Shown: positions 15,075 to 21,781 of the stretch, in pieces | Position numbering within the stretch: position 1 is the first letter of the stretch | Layout of the letters: each line of letters begins with the position of its first letter | Origin: CAXRGH01 sp964230195 | Lineage (GTDB): Bacteria > Pseudomonadota > Gammaproteobacteria > Enterobacterales > Alteromonadaceae | NCBI GenBank assembly: GCA_964230195.1 | Contig: CAXRGH010000168.1 | Span: 1 to 21,781 of the forward strand | Reading direction: 5' to 3' | DNA: 21,781 nt | Notes under the pieces: generated by a model | Seen by the model: only the letters and a program-made list of their open reading frames with translations | Told to the model about the DNA's origin: nothing | Databases searched by the model: none | Program-made: the position numbers and the translations under genes

Positions 15075-16751
15075 ATGTTATCTAATATCACTATCCGAAA
15101 TTTTGCCATTGTCAAATCCCTAGAGCTTGACGTATCCAAAGGAATGACCGCCATTACTGGTGAAACAGGTGCCGGAAAATCAATTGCCATTGATGCCCTT
15201 AATCTGTGTCTTGGTGCAAGAGCAGAGGCAAGTATGGTAAGACCTGGCGAAGATAAAGCCGAAATCATTGCAAGTTTTTCTGTCAGTGATAACCCGGCCG
15301 CTATTGAATGGTTAGAATCTCGCGAACTTGATAATGGTGGAGAGTGCATTATTAGACGTATCATTTCATCAGAAGGGCGTTCCAGAGCCTTTGTCAATGG
15401 TGTTCCAATGCCAGTGGCGCAATTAAAAGATCTCGGACAATGGCTTATCAGCATTCATGGTCAACATGGCCACCTTCGTTTACTCAAGCCTGATGCCCAA
15501 CGTTCACTCTTAGATGATTACGCAAATCATGCCAATTTACTGTCTGTAGTCTCACAGGAATATAAAACATTACAGTCGTTAGAGCGTGAATATAGCCAAC
15601 TAAAACAAGCCCAAGAACAACGATTAGCACGTAAACAGTTATTGGATTATCAGGTGGTTGAACTTAATGACTTCGGTTTAGCAGATGATGAATTTGAACA
15701 ATTAGAGTCAGATTTCAAAAAATTGAGTAATAGCCAGACCCTCATGGAGTCAAGTCAGCATTGCTTTCACCGACTATATGAAGATGAACAAAACAATGCC
15801 GTTCATATTATACAGTCGAGCATTCAGCAACTAGATGGATTACAAGCCAACGACAGCGAGCTCACACCAATTGTTGAAGTACTTAACGAAGCCTTAATTA
15901 ACGTAGAAGAGGCCAGTTCCCAACTCCAAAGTTATATTGACCGAATTGAAATTGATCCCTTTAAAATACAACAGACAGAAGCCCGTTACAGTCAATGCAT
16001 GGCGCTCGCAAGAAAACACAGTATTGCGCCAGAATCCCTTGCCGCTCACCACCAGTTGCTAGTTGAAGAATACCAACAACTGACGCAAGACGAGAGCCGT
16101 ATTGACCATTTAGCAGATGATATTGCCGAACAACGGGAACGATACACCGTTGCTTGTCATAACTTGAGTCAAGCACGTTCTTCGGCCGCCAATTCCCTTT
16201 CAAAGCAGGTCGAGCAAAAAATCGCACAGATGAACATGGCTGACGCCGAATTTGCAATCAATGTGACATATGACTCAGAACATACACCGAGCGTTCATGG
16301 TGGCGACAGTGTCAATTTTGTCATCGCGACCAACAAAGGACAGGTAAAAGATAGCATTGAGAAAGTGGTATCAGGAGGTGAGCTTTCTCGAATAGGGTTA
16401 GCGTTACAGGTCATTAACAGTGCAAATCTTGCTGTTCCCACAATGATTTTTGATGAAGTAGACGTTGGTATTAGTGGCCCTACCGCGTCAGTTGTGGGCC
16501 AATTATTAAAGCAACTGGGAGATTCTATTCAGACATTGTGTGTGACACACTTGCCACAGGTTGCTGCCCATGCGCACAATCAGTTGTTTGTGACTAAATT
16601 CAGTGATGGCGAAACCACGCAGACAAATATACAAGCGCTTACTCAGCAAGACCGAATTCAAGAGCTTGCCCGTTTGTTGGCCGGTGATGAAATTAACCCA
16701 GCTGCCATTGAAAATGCAAAGGCGTTAATGGCTTCTGCTCAGACCGTTTGA
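15075..16751 (+). CDS. recN: RecN, SMC-like DNA repair ATPase
   Basis: SOS-induced SMC-family protein acting in recombinational repair of double-strand breaks. The 558-residue product (E. coli 553) has Walker A GETGAGKS near residue 30, a GQHGHLRLLKPDAQ block, two coiled-coil arms rich in Gln/Glu/Leu, the ABC signature VVSGGELSRIGLALQ, Walker B TMIFDEVDVGISG, and the TLCVTHLPQVAAHA switch. The ATG at 15075 gives the family N-terminus MLSNITIRNFAIV; earlier in-frame ATGs lie upstream of or within the LexA boxes and nadK. The ribosome-binding site is weak (CAGG eight bases before). Transcribed from its own LexA-controlled promoter, downstream of nadK. Confidence 0.97.
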   Translation: MLSNITIRNFAIVKSLELDVSKGMTAITGETGAGKSIAIDALNLCLGARAEASMVRPGEDKAEIIASFSVSDNPAAIEWLESRELDNGGECIIRRIISSEGRSRAFVNGVPMPVAQLKDLGQWLISIHGQHGHLRLLKPDAQRSLLDDYANHANLLSVVSQEYKTLQSLEREYSQLKQAQEQRLARKQLLDYQVVELNDFGLADDEFEQLESDFKKLSNSQTLMESSQHCFHRLYEDEQNNAVHIIQSSIQQLDGLQANDSELTPIVEVLNEALINVEEASSQLQSYIDRIEIDPFKIQQTEARYSQCMALARKHSIAPESLAAHHQLLVEEYQQLTQDESRIDHLADDIAEQRERYTVACHNLSQARSSAANSLSKQVEQKIAQMNMADAEFAINVTYDSEHTPSVHGGDSVNFVIATNKGQVKDSIEKVVSGGELSRIGLALQVINSANLAVPTMIFDEVDVGISGPTASVVGQLLKQLGDSIQTLCVTHLPQVAAHAHNQLFVTKFSDGETTQTNIQALTQQDRIQELARLLAGDEINPAAIENAKALMASAQTV

Positions 16752-16770
16752 CGGCCACGTTATAATAACG

Positions 16771-16798
16771 GGAACTTTACAGTATAATCATACTCTAT
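16771..16798 (+). promoter_or_regulatory. Predicted sigma-E promoter of bamE
   Basis: GGAACTT (16771-16777), a perfect sigma-E -35, then 16 bases, then TCTAT (16794-16798), near the TCTRA-type -10. bamE (smpA) belongs to the sigma-E regulon in E. coli, so signal and gene agree. The leader would be about 155 bases. A sigma-70-like TTATAA-17-TATAAT (16760-16788) overlaps it and could give basal expression. Confidence 0.65.
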
Positions 16799-16957
16799 CT
16801 GAGCCATTACCAAGCATTGTTTCAGTACTAGTATTGGTTATGTTTAAGCATTCAAGCAAGACATTCCATATGAAACGGCTTGCAGTGTTGAGTTTCCCCC
16901 TATTATTAGGGTAACATTCGTTTGAGTTAGTATTATTTTTCACGTTAGCGAGCTATT

Positions 16958-17314
16958 ATGTCACCTAAAGCGTTATCTCTCACCATTGGGCTAATTATTG
17001 CTGTTGCATTATCTGGATGCCAAGGCTTCATTTTCCGTATGGATATTCCTCAAGGAAATTATCTAACCCAAAAAGAAGTGGATAAACTGCGGATAAACAT
17101 GACAAAAGAACAAGTGACTTTTGTGTTGGGCACCTCCATTTTACCCGATACCTTTTCTGATGATACATGGTACTACGTGTACAAAATGCGCAGAGGTATG
17201 ACCGACAATCACGCCAGCAAAAATCTCATTTTATCCTTTGAGAATGATCGCTTAGTTAAAATGAGCGGTGACTTTGAGCAAAGCGAAGAGTTTACAACTC
17301 CGCTCTCTGAATAA
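16958..17314 (+). CDS. bamE: BamE (SmpA), outer-membrane assembly lipoprotein
   Basis: Small lipoprotein of the BAM complex that inserts beta-barrel proteins into the outer membrane. The 118-residue precursor has a lipoprotein signal peptide with lipobox LSGC (Cys21 to be acylated). The SmpA/OmlA domain follows, with IPQGNYLTQKEVDKLRINMTKEQVTFVLGTS and DTWYYVYKMRRG. The residue after Cys is Gln, consistent with sorting to the outer membrane. The ribosome-binding site is weak. It follows recN as in many gammaproteobacteria and has a sigma-E promoter match upstream. The segment between promoter and start contains no convincing gene. Confidence 0.95.
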   Translation: MSPKALSLTIGLIIAVALSGCQGFIFRMDIPQGNYLTQKEVDKLRINMTKEQVTFVLGTSILPDTFSDDTWYYVYKMRRGMTDNHASKNLILSFENDRLVKMSGDFEQSEEFTTPLSE

Positions 17315-17374
17315 TAGTGCACAACGCAGGCTAGCATCCAATGTGTATGTTCAGTACTGTCACCTTGGGCTAGC

Positions 17375-18412
17375 ATGATGGTAGTGTACAAATCCAATCA
17401 AAAAATATTTTTCATCTCCTTGCTGTGCTTTTCGGTCACAGCTTTGTTTATTAGCATAGCGTTCGGTAGTGTGCCTCTTTCCTTAAATGATCTTCTTCAG
17501 GCTTTACTATTCACTCCATCCGCCCCTTACCACGAGACAATAGTGTGGGACATCCGGGTCCCTCGAGCGCTGTTGAGTTTTTTTGCTGGCGCAGGTCTAG
17601 CAACCTGTGGTGCTGCCATTCAGGGAGTTTTCAGAAATCCATTAGCTGATCCAGGTCTTATTGGCGTTTCTAGTGGCGCAGCGCTTGGAGCTATCTTGAT
17701 TATTGTTTTAGGTCACAGTGTTTTACCTAACAGTCAGGGTGATTGGCAATATTACCTATTACCTACCAGCGCGTTTGCAGGGGCTTTGTTGGTATTGGGA
17801 CTGATTCTAAAAGTCAGTTTATGGACGGGTAACTTCTCTATTATTAGTATTTTGTTGGTTGGAATAGCCGTTAACGCGGTTATCGGTGCGGTCATTGGTG
17901 GTCTCACCTTGATAAGTAGCAACGAAGCGTTAAGGGATCTCACATTCTGGACAATGGGCTCACTTGGCATGACGGAGTGGCCACTGGTTCTCATCGTTAT
18001 GAGTGTTGTAACATTCACTTGCCTCAACATGTTCAAACATGCGCCAGCATTGAACGTCTATCAATTAGGTGATGCAGACGCCGAGCATACCGGAATTAAC
18101 GTTACACAACTACGAAAACAACTTTTCCTCTACACCGCGCTATGCATTGGGGCCGTTGTTTCTGTCTGCGGGATCATTGGCTTTGTAGGTTTCTTAGTGC
18201 CACATTTAATGCGAATTCTCACCGGCGCTAACCATAAGACACTTTTACCCTTGAGTGCCATTGCAGGCGGCACAATCTTAACCTTATGCGATGTTTTTGC
18301 TCGTCAACTGTTCACTTCAACTGAACTGCCGATCGGACTACTGACGTCCGCCATTGGTGGTCCAATATTCTTAATCGTGCTAGTTAAATTTCAACACCAA
18401 AGGCAAAGTTAA
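17375..18412 (+). CDS. hmuU: FecCD/BtuC-family ABC permease, heme-type (HmuU-like)
   Basis: 345-residue polytopic inner-membrane permease with about nine to ten hydrophobic segments. Family motifs are IRVPRALLSFFAGAGLATCGAAIQGVFRNPLADPGLIGVSSGAALGA (residues ~60-107), the cytoplasmic loop around ALRDLTFWTMGSLG, and GFVGFLVPHLMR, the ATPase-contact region. It pairs with the ATPase that starts four bases after its stop; that ATPase has heme-importer traits, hence the HmuU call. Permeases of this family for heme, siderophores and cobalamin look alike, so substrate confidence is lower than family confidence. Start ATG at 17375 or 17378, with no good ribosome-binding site. No Fur box is seen upstream, and no receptor or periplasmic binding protein is nearby. 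Confidence 0.85.
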   Translation: MMVVYKSNQKIFFISLLCFSVTALFISIAFGSVPLSLNDLLQALLFTPSAPYHETIVWDIRVPRALLSFFAGAGLATCGAAIQGVFRNPLADPGLIGVSSGAALGAILIIVLGHSVLPNSQGDWQYYLLPTSAFAGALLVLGLILKVSLWTGNFSIISILLVGIAVNAVIGAVIGGLTLISSNEALRDLTFWTMGSLGMTEWPLVLIVMSVVTFTCLNMFKHAPALNVYQLGDADAEHTGINVTQLRKQLFLYTALCIGAVVSVCGIIGFVGFLVPHLMRILTGANHKTLLPLSAIAGGTILTLCDVFARQLFTSTELPIGLLTSAIGGPIFLIVLVKFQHQRQS

Positions 18413-18416
18413 CCCT

Positions 18417-19220
18417 ATGCTAGTTGCTAATAACATTTCGTTCAGCGTCAATCACCGAGCGCTTTTACAGCCAGTTAATGTCTCGCTAGAGCCCGGAAAA
18501 CTGGTAGTAATAGTGGGACCTAATGGCGCAGGAAAGTCGACCCTCCTTAAAGTACTGAGTGGGCAAATTCAACCGAGCACAGGTGAGGTCACGTACCATG
18601 GGAAACCCATCAAAGATAAAGCGCCTCGCCAGATGGCTCACATTAGGGCGGTAATGTCTCAACATTACCAAATCAATTTTCCACTTATCAGTGAAGAAGT
18701 CATTGCATTAGGACGTTACCCTCATCTAGAAGAATCAAGCGCAAACACTTTAGACAAGTACCAGATTGAAGCAACTCAATATGCTGATGTAGAACATCTC
18801 AAAAAGATGCCTTTTGAGGTACTTTCAGGTGGTGAAAAACAACGAGTGCAATTCGCCCGAGTGTTAACACAGTTATTACCATCGTTTGAGCTACTGGAAA
18901 GAAACGGAGAAGGGTATCCAATTCTATTGATTGATGAACCAGTGTCTAATTTAGATCTTCTTCACCAACAAAAGATCATGTCTGTTGCAAAGTTGATGGC
19001 AAAAAGAGGAGCAAGTGTAGTCGCTGTAGTGCATGATCTTGCATTAGCTGCTAGTGTTGCTGATCAGGTCTGGGTAATGCAAGGAGGCGATATCATTGCC
19101 AGAGGAACACCTCAAGCCACGCTATCGAGTCAATTGATTAATGAGGTATTTTCAGTTAGTGCTGAGCTAGGTTGGCCGATTGATGGACCACCTTACCTGA
19201 GATATCGAAAAAGCCTATAA
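18417..19220 (+). CDS. hmuV: Heme ABC transporter ATP-binding protein (HmuV-like)
   Basis: 267-residue ABC ATPase: Walker A GPNGAGKST (residues 34-42), Q-loop in MSQHYQINFPLI, signature LSGGEKQRVQFARVLTQL, Walker B ILLIDEPVSNLDL, and H-loop VVAVVHDL. The SQ...FPLISEEVIALGRYPH stretch and the ARVLTQL...LLIDEP arrangement, with an insert between signature and Walker B, are features of HmuV proteins that power heme import. Translationally close to hmuU (four-base gap), so one transcript. No terminator is evident before convergent rnfH. A complete importer would also need a periplasmic heme-binding protein (HmuT) and an outer-membrane TonB receptor, neither in the window. Confidence 0.88.
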   Translation: MLVANNISFSVNHRALLQPVNVSLEPGKLVVIVGPNGAGKSTLLKVLSGQIQPSTGEVTYHGKPIKDKAPRQMAHIRAVMSQHYQINFPLISEEVIALGRYPHLEESSANTLDKYQIEATQYADVEHLKKMPFEVLSGGEKQRVQFARVLTQLLPSFELLERNGEGYPILLIDEPVSNLDLLHQQKIMSVAKLMAKRGASVVAVVHDLALAASVADQVWVMQGGDIIARGTPQATLSSQLINEVFSVSAELGWPIDGPPYLRYRKSL

Positions 19221-19267
19221 CTCCCTAATACGTCAATATACGTTTTGACTTAGTGGGTAGTCAGTGA

Positions 19268-19618
19268 CTACTCGGCTTCAGACTTTCTTAAACGGCTTGG
19301 CCTGCCGCCTGTTACCTTGTCCGCACGTCCCTCTTGTACAGCCTTTTCAGCACGCTTACGTCTGACATCCTTGGGGTCGGCAATCAACGGGCGGTATATT
19401 TCAATTCGGTCATGTTCTTGAACAATGTCGGTTAATTTACAAGCGCGATTCCAAATACCGGTCTTATTTTTTGTTAGATCAATGTTAGAAAAAAGGCGCT
19501 GGATACCGGACTGAATAATAGCCTGCTCAACGGTTGTGCCTGGTGCAACTTTCAATGTTTCAATGGACTGTTTTTCGGGTGTACCGTACACCACCTCTAT
19601 TGTTAATTCTGGAGTCAT
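19268..19618 (-). CDS. rnfH: RnfH family (UPF0125) ubiquitin-fold protein
   Basis: 116-residue protein with the RnfH/YfjF pattern: ITIEVVYGTPEKQ-type beta start (here LTIEVVYG), VAPGTTVEQAIIQSGI, GIWNR, and the ending DRIEIYRPLIADPKDVRRKRA followed by a basic tail. The fold is beta-grasp like ubiquitin and ThiS but lacks the C-terminal Gly-Gly. Function is unclear; the name comes from Rnf clusters in some bacteria. It begins two bases after the ratA stop, so the pair is co-transcribed and probably coupled. It converges with hmuV across 47 bases that include a 7-bp perfect palindrome (19257-19271) spanning its stop codon. Confidence 0.92.
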   Translation of the reverse strand: MTPELTIEVVYGTPEKQSIETLKVAPGTTVEQAIIQSGIQRLFSNIDLTKNKTGIWNRACKLTDIVQEHDRIEIYRPLIADPKDVRRKRAEKAVQEGRADKVTGGRPSRLRKSEAE

Positions 19619-19620
19619 TG

Positions 19621-20049
19621 CTAGTAGACCTGCTTGGCACGTTCACAAAATGATTGGACAAGATTATTGGCTATCTGATTAAAGATGGGTCCAAAGGCCA
19701 GCGAAACGAGTTTATTTGAGAATTCAAACGACAGTGATAATTCAACCTTACAAGCGTCATCAGATAGTGGCGTAAAACGCCATTCCCCTGACAATGACTT
19801 AAACGGGCCATCAACCAGCGATAACACAATTTTTTCGCTTCCCTCATAGGTATTCTGAGTAGTAAACCAATGGCTCAAACCCGCCTTTTGGATTTTAACT
19901 GAAGCTTTCATTCCCTGACTATCCTCGCTCAGCACTTTGGCATCGCCACAGTCTGGCAAAAATTGCGGGTAATCGCCGACGTTATTCACCAAATTAAACA
20001 TTTGCTGGCTGCTATATGCTACCAATGCATTTCTATAAACGGTTGCCAT
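19621..20049 (-). CDS. ratA: RatA, START/COQ10-family protein
   Basis: 142-residue SRPBCC (START-like) protein matching E. coli RatA/YfjG: start ATVYRNALVAYSSQQMFNLVNNVGDYPQFLPDCG, the GPFKSLSGEWRFTPL block in the middle, and FGPIFNQIANNLVQSFCERA at the C-terminus. E. coli RatA was reported to block 70S assembly by binding 50S subunits and was called a toxin; the fold is also that of the ubiquinone-binding COQ10 family, so a quinone role is an alternative. The rnfH partner has been discussed as its antitoxin but this is not firmly shown. Divergent from smpB, with 117 bases between start codons. Confidence 0.93.
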   Translation of the reverse strand: MATVYRNALVAYSSQQMFNLVNNVGDYPQFLPDCGDAKVLSEDSQGMKASVKIQKAGLSHWFTTQNTYEGSEKIVLSLVDGPFKSLSGEWRFTPLSDDACKVELSLSFEFSNKLVSLAFGPIFNQIANNLVQSFCERAKQVY

Positions 20050-20129
20050 TCAATTATCTTTGTACTCAAAATCTTAATACGGCAAGGATACCATGCGCAG
20101 TAAAGACTCGCATCAATTTCGCTTTTTTG

Positions 20130-20160
20130 ATTGAGACAAACTCAATAAATTCAGTATAAT
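20130..20160 (+). promoter_or_regulatory. Strong sigma-70 promoter of smpB, predicting a leaderless mRNA
   Basis: TTGAGA (20131-20136), 18 bases, TATAAT (20155-20160): five and six of six consensus bases. The A of the smpB ATG is seven bases after the -10, the normal distance to a transcription start. A 6-bp inverted repeat, ATTGAG (20130-20135) and CTCAAT (20141-20146) with a five-base centre, covers the -35 and may be an operator. Confidence 0.7.
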
Positions 20161-20166
20161 GCCGCC

Positions 20167-20637
20167 ATGAAAAAGAAAAACACACCCGGTGGCGGCACTA
20201 TCGCCCTCAACAAAAAAGCAAAACATGACTACTTTCTGGAAGATAAGTTTGAAGCAGGCTTATCTTTGCAAGGATGGGAAGTTAAGAGTATTCGTGCTGG
20301 TAAAGTCAATCTCAGTGATGCCTATGTCATTATTCAGAATGGCGAAGCGCTTCTGCAAGGGTGTCAAATTCAACCGCTAAACCAAGCATCCTCTCACGTT
20401 TTGTGTACCCCAGAGCGAAGCCGAAAGTTACTTCTAAATCGCAGAGAGTTAGATAAGTTATTGGGCGCGCGAGACAAACAAGGCTATTCAATCATTGCGA
20501 CCGCAATGTACTGGAAAAAGTGTTGGGTCAAAGTAGAAGTATGCCTCGGCAAAGGTAAAAAAGCTCACGACAAACGCGACACAATTAAGGATCGAGATTG
20601 GAATCGGCAAAAAGAACGACTGATGAAACATAAGTAA
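20167..20637 (+). CDS. smpB: SmpB, SsrA (tmRNA)-binding protein
   Basis: Binds tmRNA and brings it to stalled ribosomes for trans-translation. The 156-residue product has the family motifs: TIALNKKAKHDYFLEDKFEAGLSLQGWEVKSIRAGKVNLSDAYV (residues ~11-54), RKLLLNRREL, the GKGKKAHDKRDTIKDRDW segment, and a basic C-terminal tail that enters the mRNA channel. The ATG at 20167 gives the usual N-terminus. No ribosome-binding site precedes it, and the TATAAT box is only six bases away, so translation may start on a leaderless message. The ssrA gene, often directly downstream, is not within the window. Confidence 0.96.
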   Translation: MKKKNTPGGGTIALNKKAKHDYFLEDKFEAGLSLQGWEVKSIRAGKVNLSDAYVIIQNGEALLQGCQIQPLNQASSHVLCTPERSRKLLLNRRELDKLLGARDKQGYSIIATAMYWKKCWVKVEVCLGKGKKAHDKRDTIKDRDWNRQKERLMKHK

Positions 20638-20716
20638 GGTCGTCTAATTAACGCTAACACTCCCCTCGTATACGGACTTTCCCTCATCATAGTAATGTAT
20701 GTGGATTAATAACTGA

Positions 20717-20884
20717 TTACTCTGCAGCAAGCTTTTCTCCCCCCTTTAATCTACTTTGCATTTTAAATGAAGGCGGTTCTCGTTTTTCAATATCTAAATT
20801 CATAATACCCCCCTCAATGCCATTCGTTTCTTTAATAGATGAAATGAAATGCTTATCCACATACTTCATCAATACAGAATTCAT
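20717..20884 (-). CDS. Doubtful small ORF, unknown function
   Basis: 55 codons from an ATG at 20884, with AGGT seven bases upstream as a possible ribosome-binding site. The frame extends to a GTG at 20947, which would add a hydrophobic 21-residue N-terminus (SIIVILVPSVLSAGA) resembling a signal anchor, but would then overlap the start of the F5/8C gene on the other strand. The rest is charged, ending KREPPSFKMQSRLKGGEKLAAE. I recognise no family. It is listed because it fills an otherwise empty interval of about 280 bases after smpB, not because coding is well supported. Confidence 0.25.
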   Translation of the reverse strand: MNSVLMKYVDKHFISSIKETNGIEGGIMNLDIEKREPPSFKMQSRLKGGEKLAAE

Positions 20885-20918
20885 TGTTGCACCTGCAGAT
20901 AGAACGGATGGGACCAGT

Positions 20919-21781
20919 ATGACGATAATTGACCATGTTAAATGCACTAAGAGAAACGTTCGACACTTCTTGTTTAAGGTTGGAGTATTATTACTGACTT
21001 TCTGTTGCTTTTGCAGTTATGCAATATCATGGGGAAATATCGTTAATACCTTTAGTCACTTGAATAACGTTATCACGGGTAAAGATATCGTCTCTAATGT
21101 TGCTGAGCCAGTGAAACTACACTTATCAATAATGGATGGAACGATAGAGGGAAAACTTTTCACTCCATTCATTCAAGATATGGAAGATAACTTAACAAAC
21201 CTCGCCCGTAATAAACCCGTTTCCCAAAGCTCAATCGCCTATTCTGGAATACCATCGCGAGCCGTTGATGGCAATACTGATGGCAACTGGCGAGCCGAAT
21301 CCGTGACCCACACAAACCATGAAAATACCCCCTATTGGCAAGTTGACTTAAAAAAGCCAGCGCTCATTAAGCATATTGAATTATTTCCCCGCACTGACTG
21401 CTGCCAACAAAGAACCAAAAACCTGAGCATTTTTGTATCTAATATTCCCTTTGGCGAACAATCCCTTGATGAAGTAAGACAAAAGGTCGGTGCTGGTGTG
21501 AGTGAAGTAACACTGAAAAACGCCATCACCTCAAAAACGTCAGAGAACATTCAGCGCATTGGTCGTTATGTGCGTGTACAACTGCATGGCAAAGAGGCCC
21601 TCAGCCTAGCGGAAGTGAGAGTGATAGGCACCGAATACAGTCCGCGTGAGATATCAACACAAGGGATGTTTAATCAATTAACCAACAACCCAAGCTGGCT
21701 ATCTCAACAACTGAAACAACATGGAGAAGTCAATCTAACCACCCGTGATGGTCATTGGGTGAAGCAAGTCACGCTTCCAGA
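20919..21781 (+). CDS. Exported protein with F5/8 type C (discoidin-like) domain, 3' end beyond window
   Basis: Reading frame open from an ATG at 20919 to the last base, at least 287 codons. A basic N-terminus is followed by a hydrophobic stretch (VGVLLLTFCCFCSYAIS, residues ~21-37), a signal peptide or membrane anchor. Residues ~95-228 form an F5/8 type C domain: ARNKPVSQSS, AVDGNTDGNW (115-124), PYWQVDLKKPALIKHIELFPR, and RYVRVQLHGKEALSLAEVRVIG. Such domains bind carbohydrates or other surface ligands. GGGA lies five bases before the ATG; in-frame ATGs at 20844 and 20817 would place the hydrophobic stretch internally. The remaining part and the role are unknown; adhesion, glycan binding or an appended enzyme are all possible. 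Confidence 0.75.
   Translation, partial: MTIIDHVKCTKRNVRHFLFKVGVLLLTFCCFCSYAISWGNIVNTFSHLNNVITGKDIVSNVAEPVKLHLSIMDGTIEGKLFTPFIQDMEDNLTNLARNKPVSQSSIAYSGIPSRAVDGNTDGNWRAESVTHTNHENTPYWQVDLKKPALIKHIELFPRTDCCQQRTKNLSIFVSNIPFGEQSLDEVRQKVGAGVSEVTLKNAITSKTSENIQRIGRYVRVQLHGKEALSLAEVRVIGTEYSPREISTQGMFNQLTNNPSWLSQQLKQHGEVNLTTRDGHWVKQVTLP

Noticed and set aside
15059..16257. Minus-strand ORFs of 131 and 98 codons inside recN
   Set aside because: Antisense shadows of a well-conserved RecN frame, without recognisable domains.
16870..16914. 14-codon ORF MKRLAVLSFPLLLG before bamE
   Set aside because: It looks like the start of a signal peptide but stops at once, has no ribosome-binding site, and lies in the bamE leader; chance is more likely than a leader peptide.
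19257..19271. Palindrome GTAGTCA-G-TGACTAC as a hmuV/rnfH terminator
   Set aside because: The stem is AT-balanced without a following T tract and includes the rnfH stop codon; not a convincing terminator.
20666..20687. RNase P RNA-like string GGAAAGTCCG on the minus strand after smpB
   Set aside because: Only a short similarity (GGGAAAGTCCG); the surrounding conserved regions of RNase P RNA are absent.

Overview
The window is a stretch of gammaproteobacterial chromosome, AT-rich by eye (my impression is low 40s % G+C, not computed). It most resembles a marine, polar-flagellated lineage of the Vibrionales/Alteromonadales type. The reasons are a MotY-type sodium-motor T-ring protein, the mnmC-yfcL-epmC neighbourhood, and the nadK-recN-bamE-rnfH-ratA-smpB block. 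The genus cannot be fixed from sequence reading alone. Almost every gene is a recognisable housekeeping or stress gene. I saw no tRNA, rRNA, CRISPR array, IS element or phage gene.

Layout. (1) 1-5.2 kb: the 3' part of mnmC (tRNA wobble modification) converges on a minus-strand run motY > epmC > ATP-NAD-kinase-like > yfcL; rnt (RNase T) diverges from motY. A near-consensus sigma-28 promoter precedes motY. (2) 5.3-6.6 kb: two accessory-looking minus-strand genes, an organomercurial-lyase-fold (MerB-like) protein and a secreted SnoaL/NTF2-like protein. (3) 6.7-9.05 kb: an iron and oxidative-stress cluster: 2-Cys peroxiredoxin (minus), bfd (plus, promoter overlapped by a Fur box), monothiol glutaredoxin grxD (minus), iron superoxide dismutase sodB (plus). 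Rho-independent terminators separate the transcripts, and inverted repeats sit in the peroxiredoxin and grxD promoters. (4) 9.2-14.0 kb: the yeaG-yeaH-ycgB operon (PrkA kinase, DUF444/VWA protein, SpoVR), tied elsewhere to stationary phase and starvation; a sigma-S-like -10 lies upstream. (5) 14.1-20.6 kb: nadK, recN (two tandem LexA boxes), bamE (sigma-E-like promoter), then a heme-type ABC pair hmuU-hmuV inserted where rnfH would normally follow, then rnfH and ratA (minus) and smpB (plus, predicted leaderless). (6) 20.6-21.8 kb: where ssrA (tmRNA) often follows smpB, there is instead a doubtful small ORF and the start of a large exported F5/8 type C (discoidin-like) protein that runs off the window.

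How it fits together. The second half combines envelope-stress, DNA-damage and trans-translation functions, each with a visible dedicated promoter signature (sigma-E, LexA, strong sigma-70). The middle combines iron storage release, Fe-S trafficking and superoxide/peroxide defence. No wholly new multi-gene system is evident. The least explained pieces are the MerB-like/SnoaL-like pair, the orphan heme permease-ATPase pair, the PrkA-DUF444-SpoVR operon (conserved but mechanistically poorly understood), and the exported F5/8C protein.
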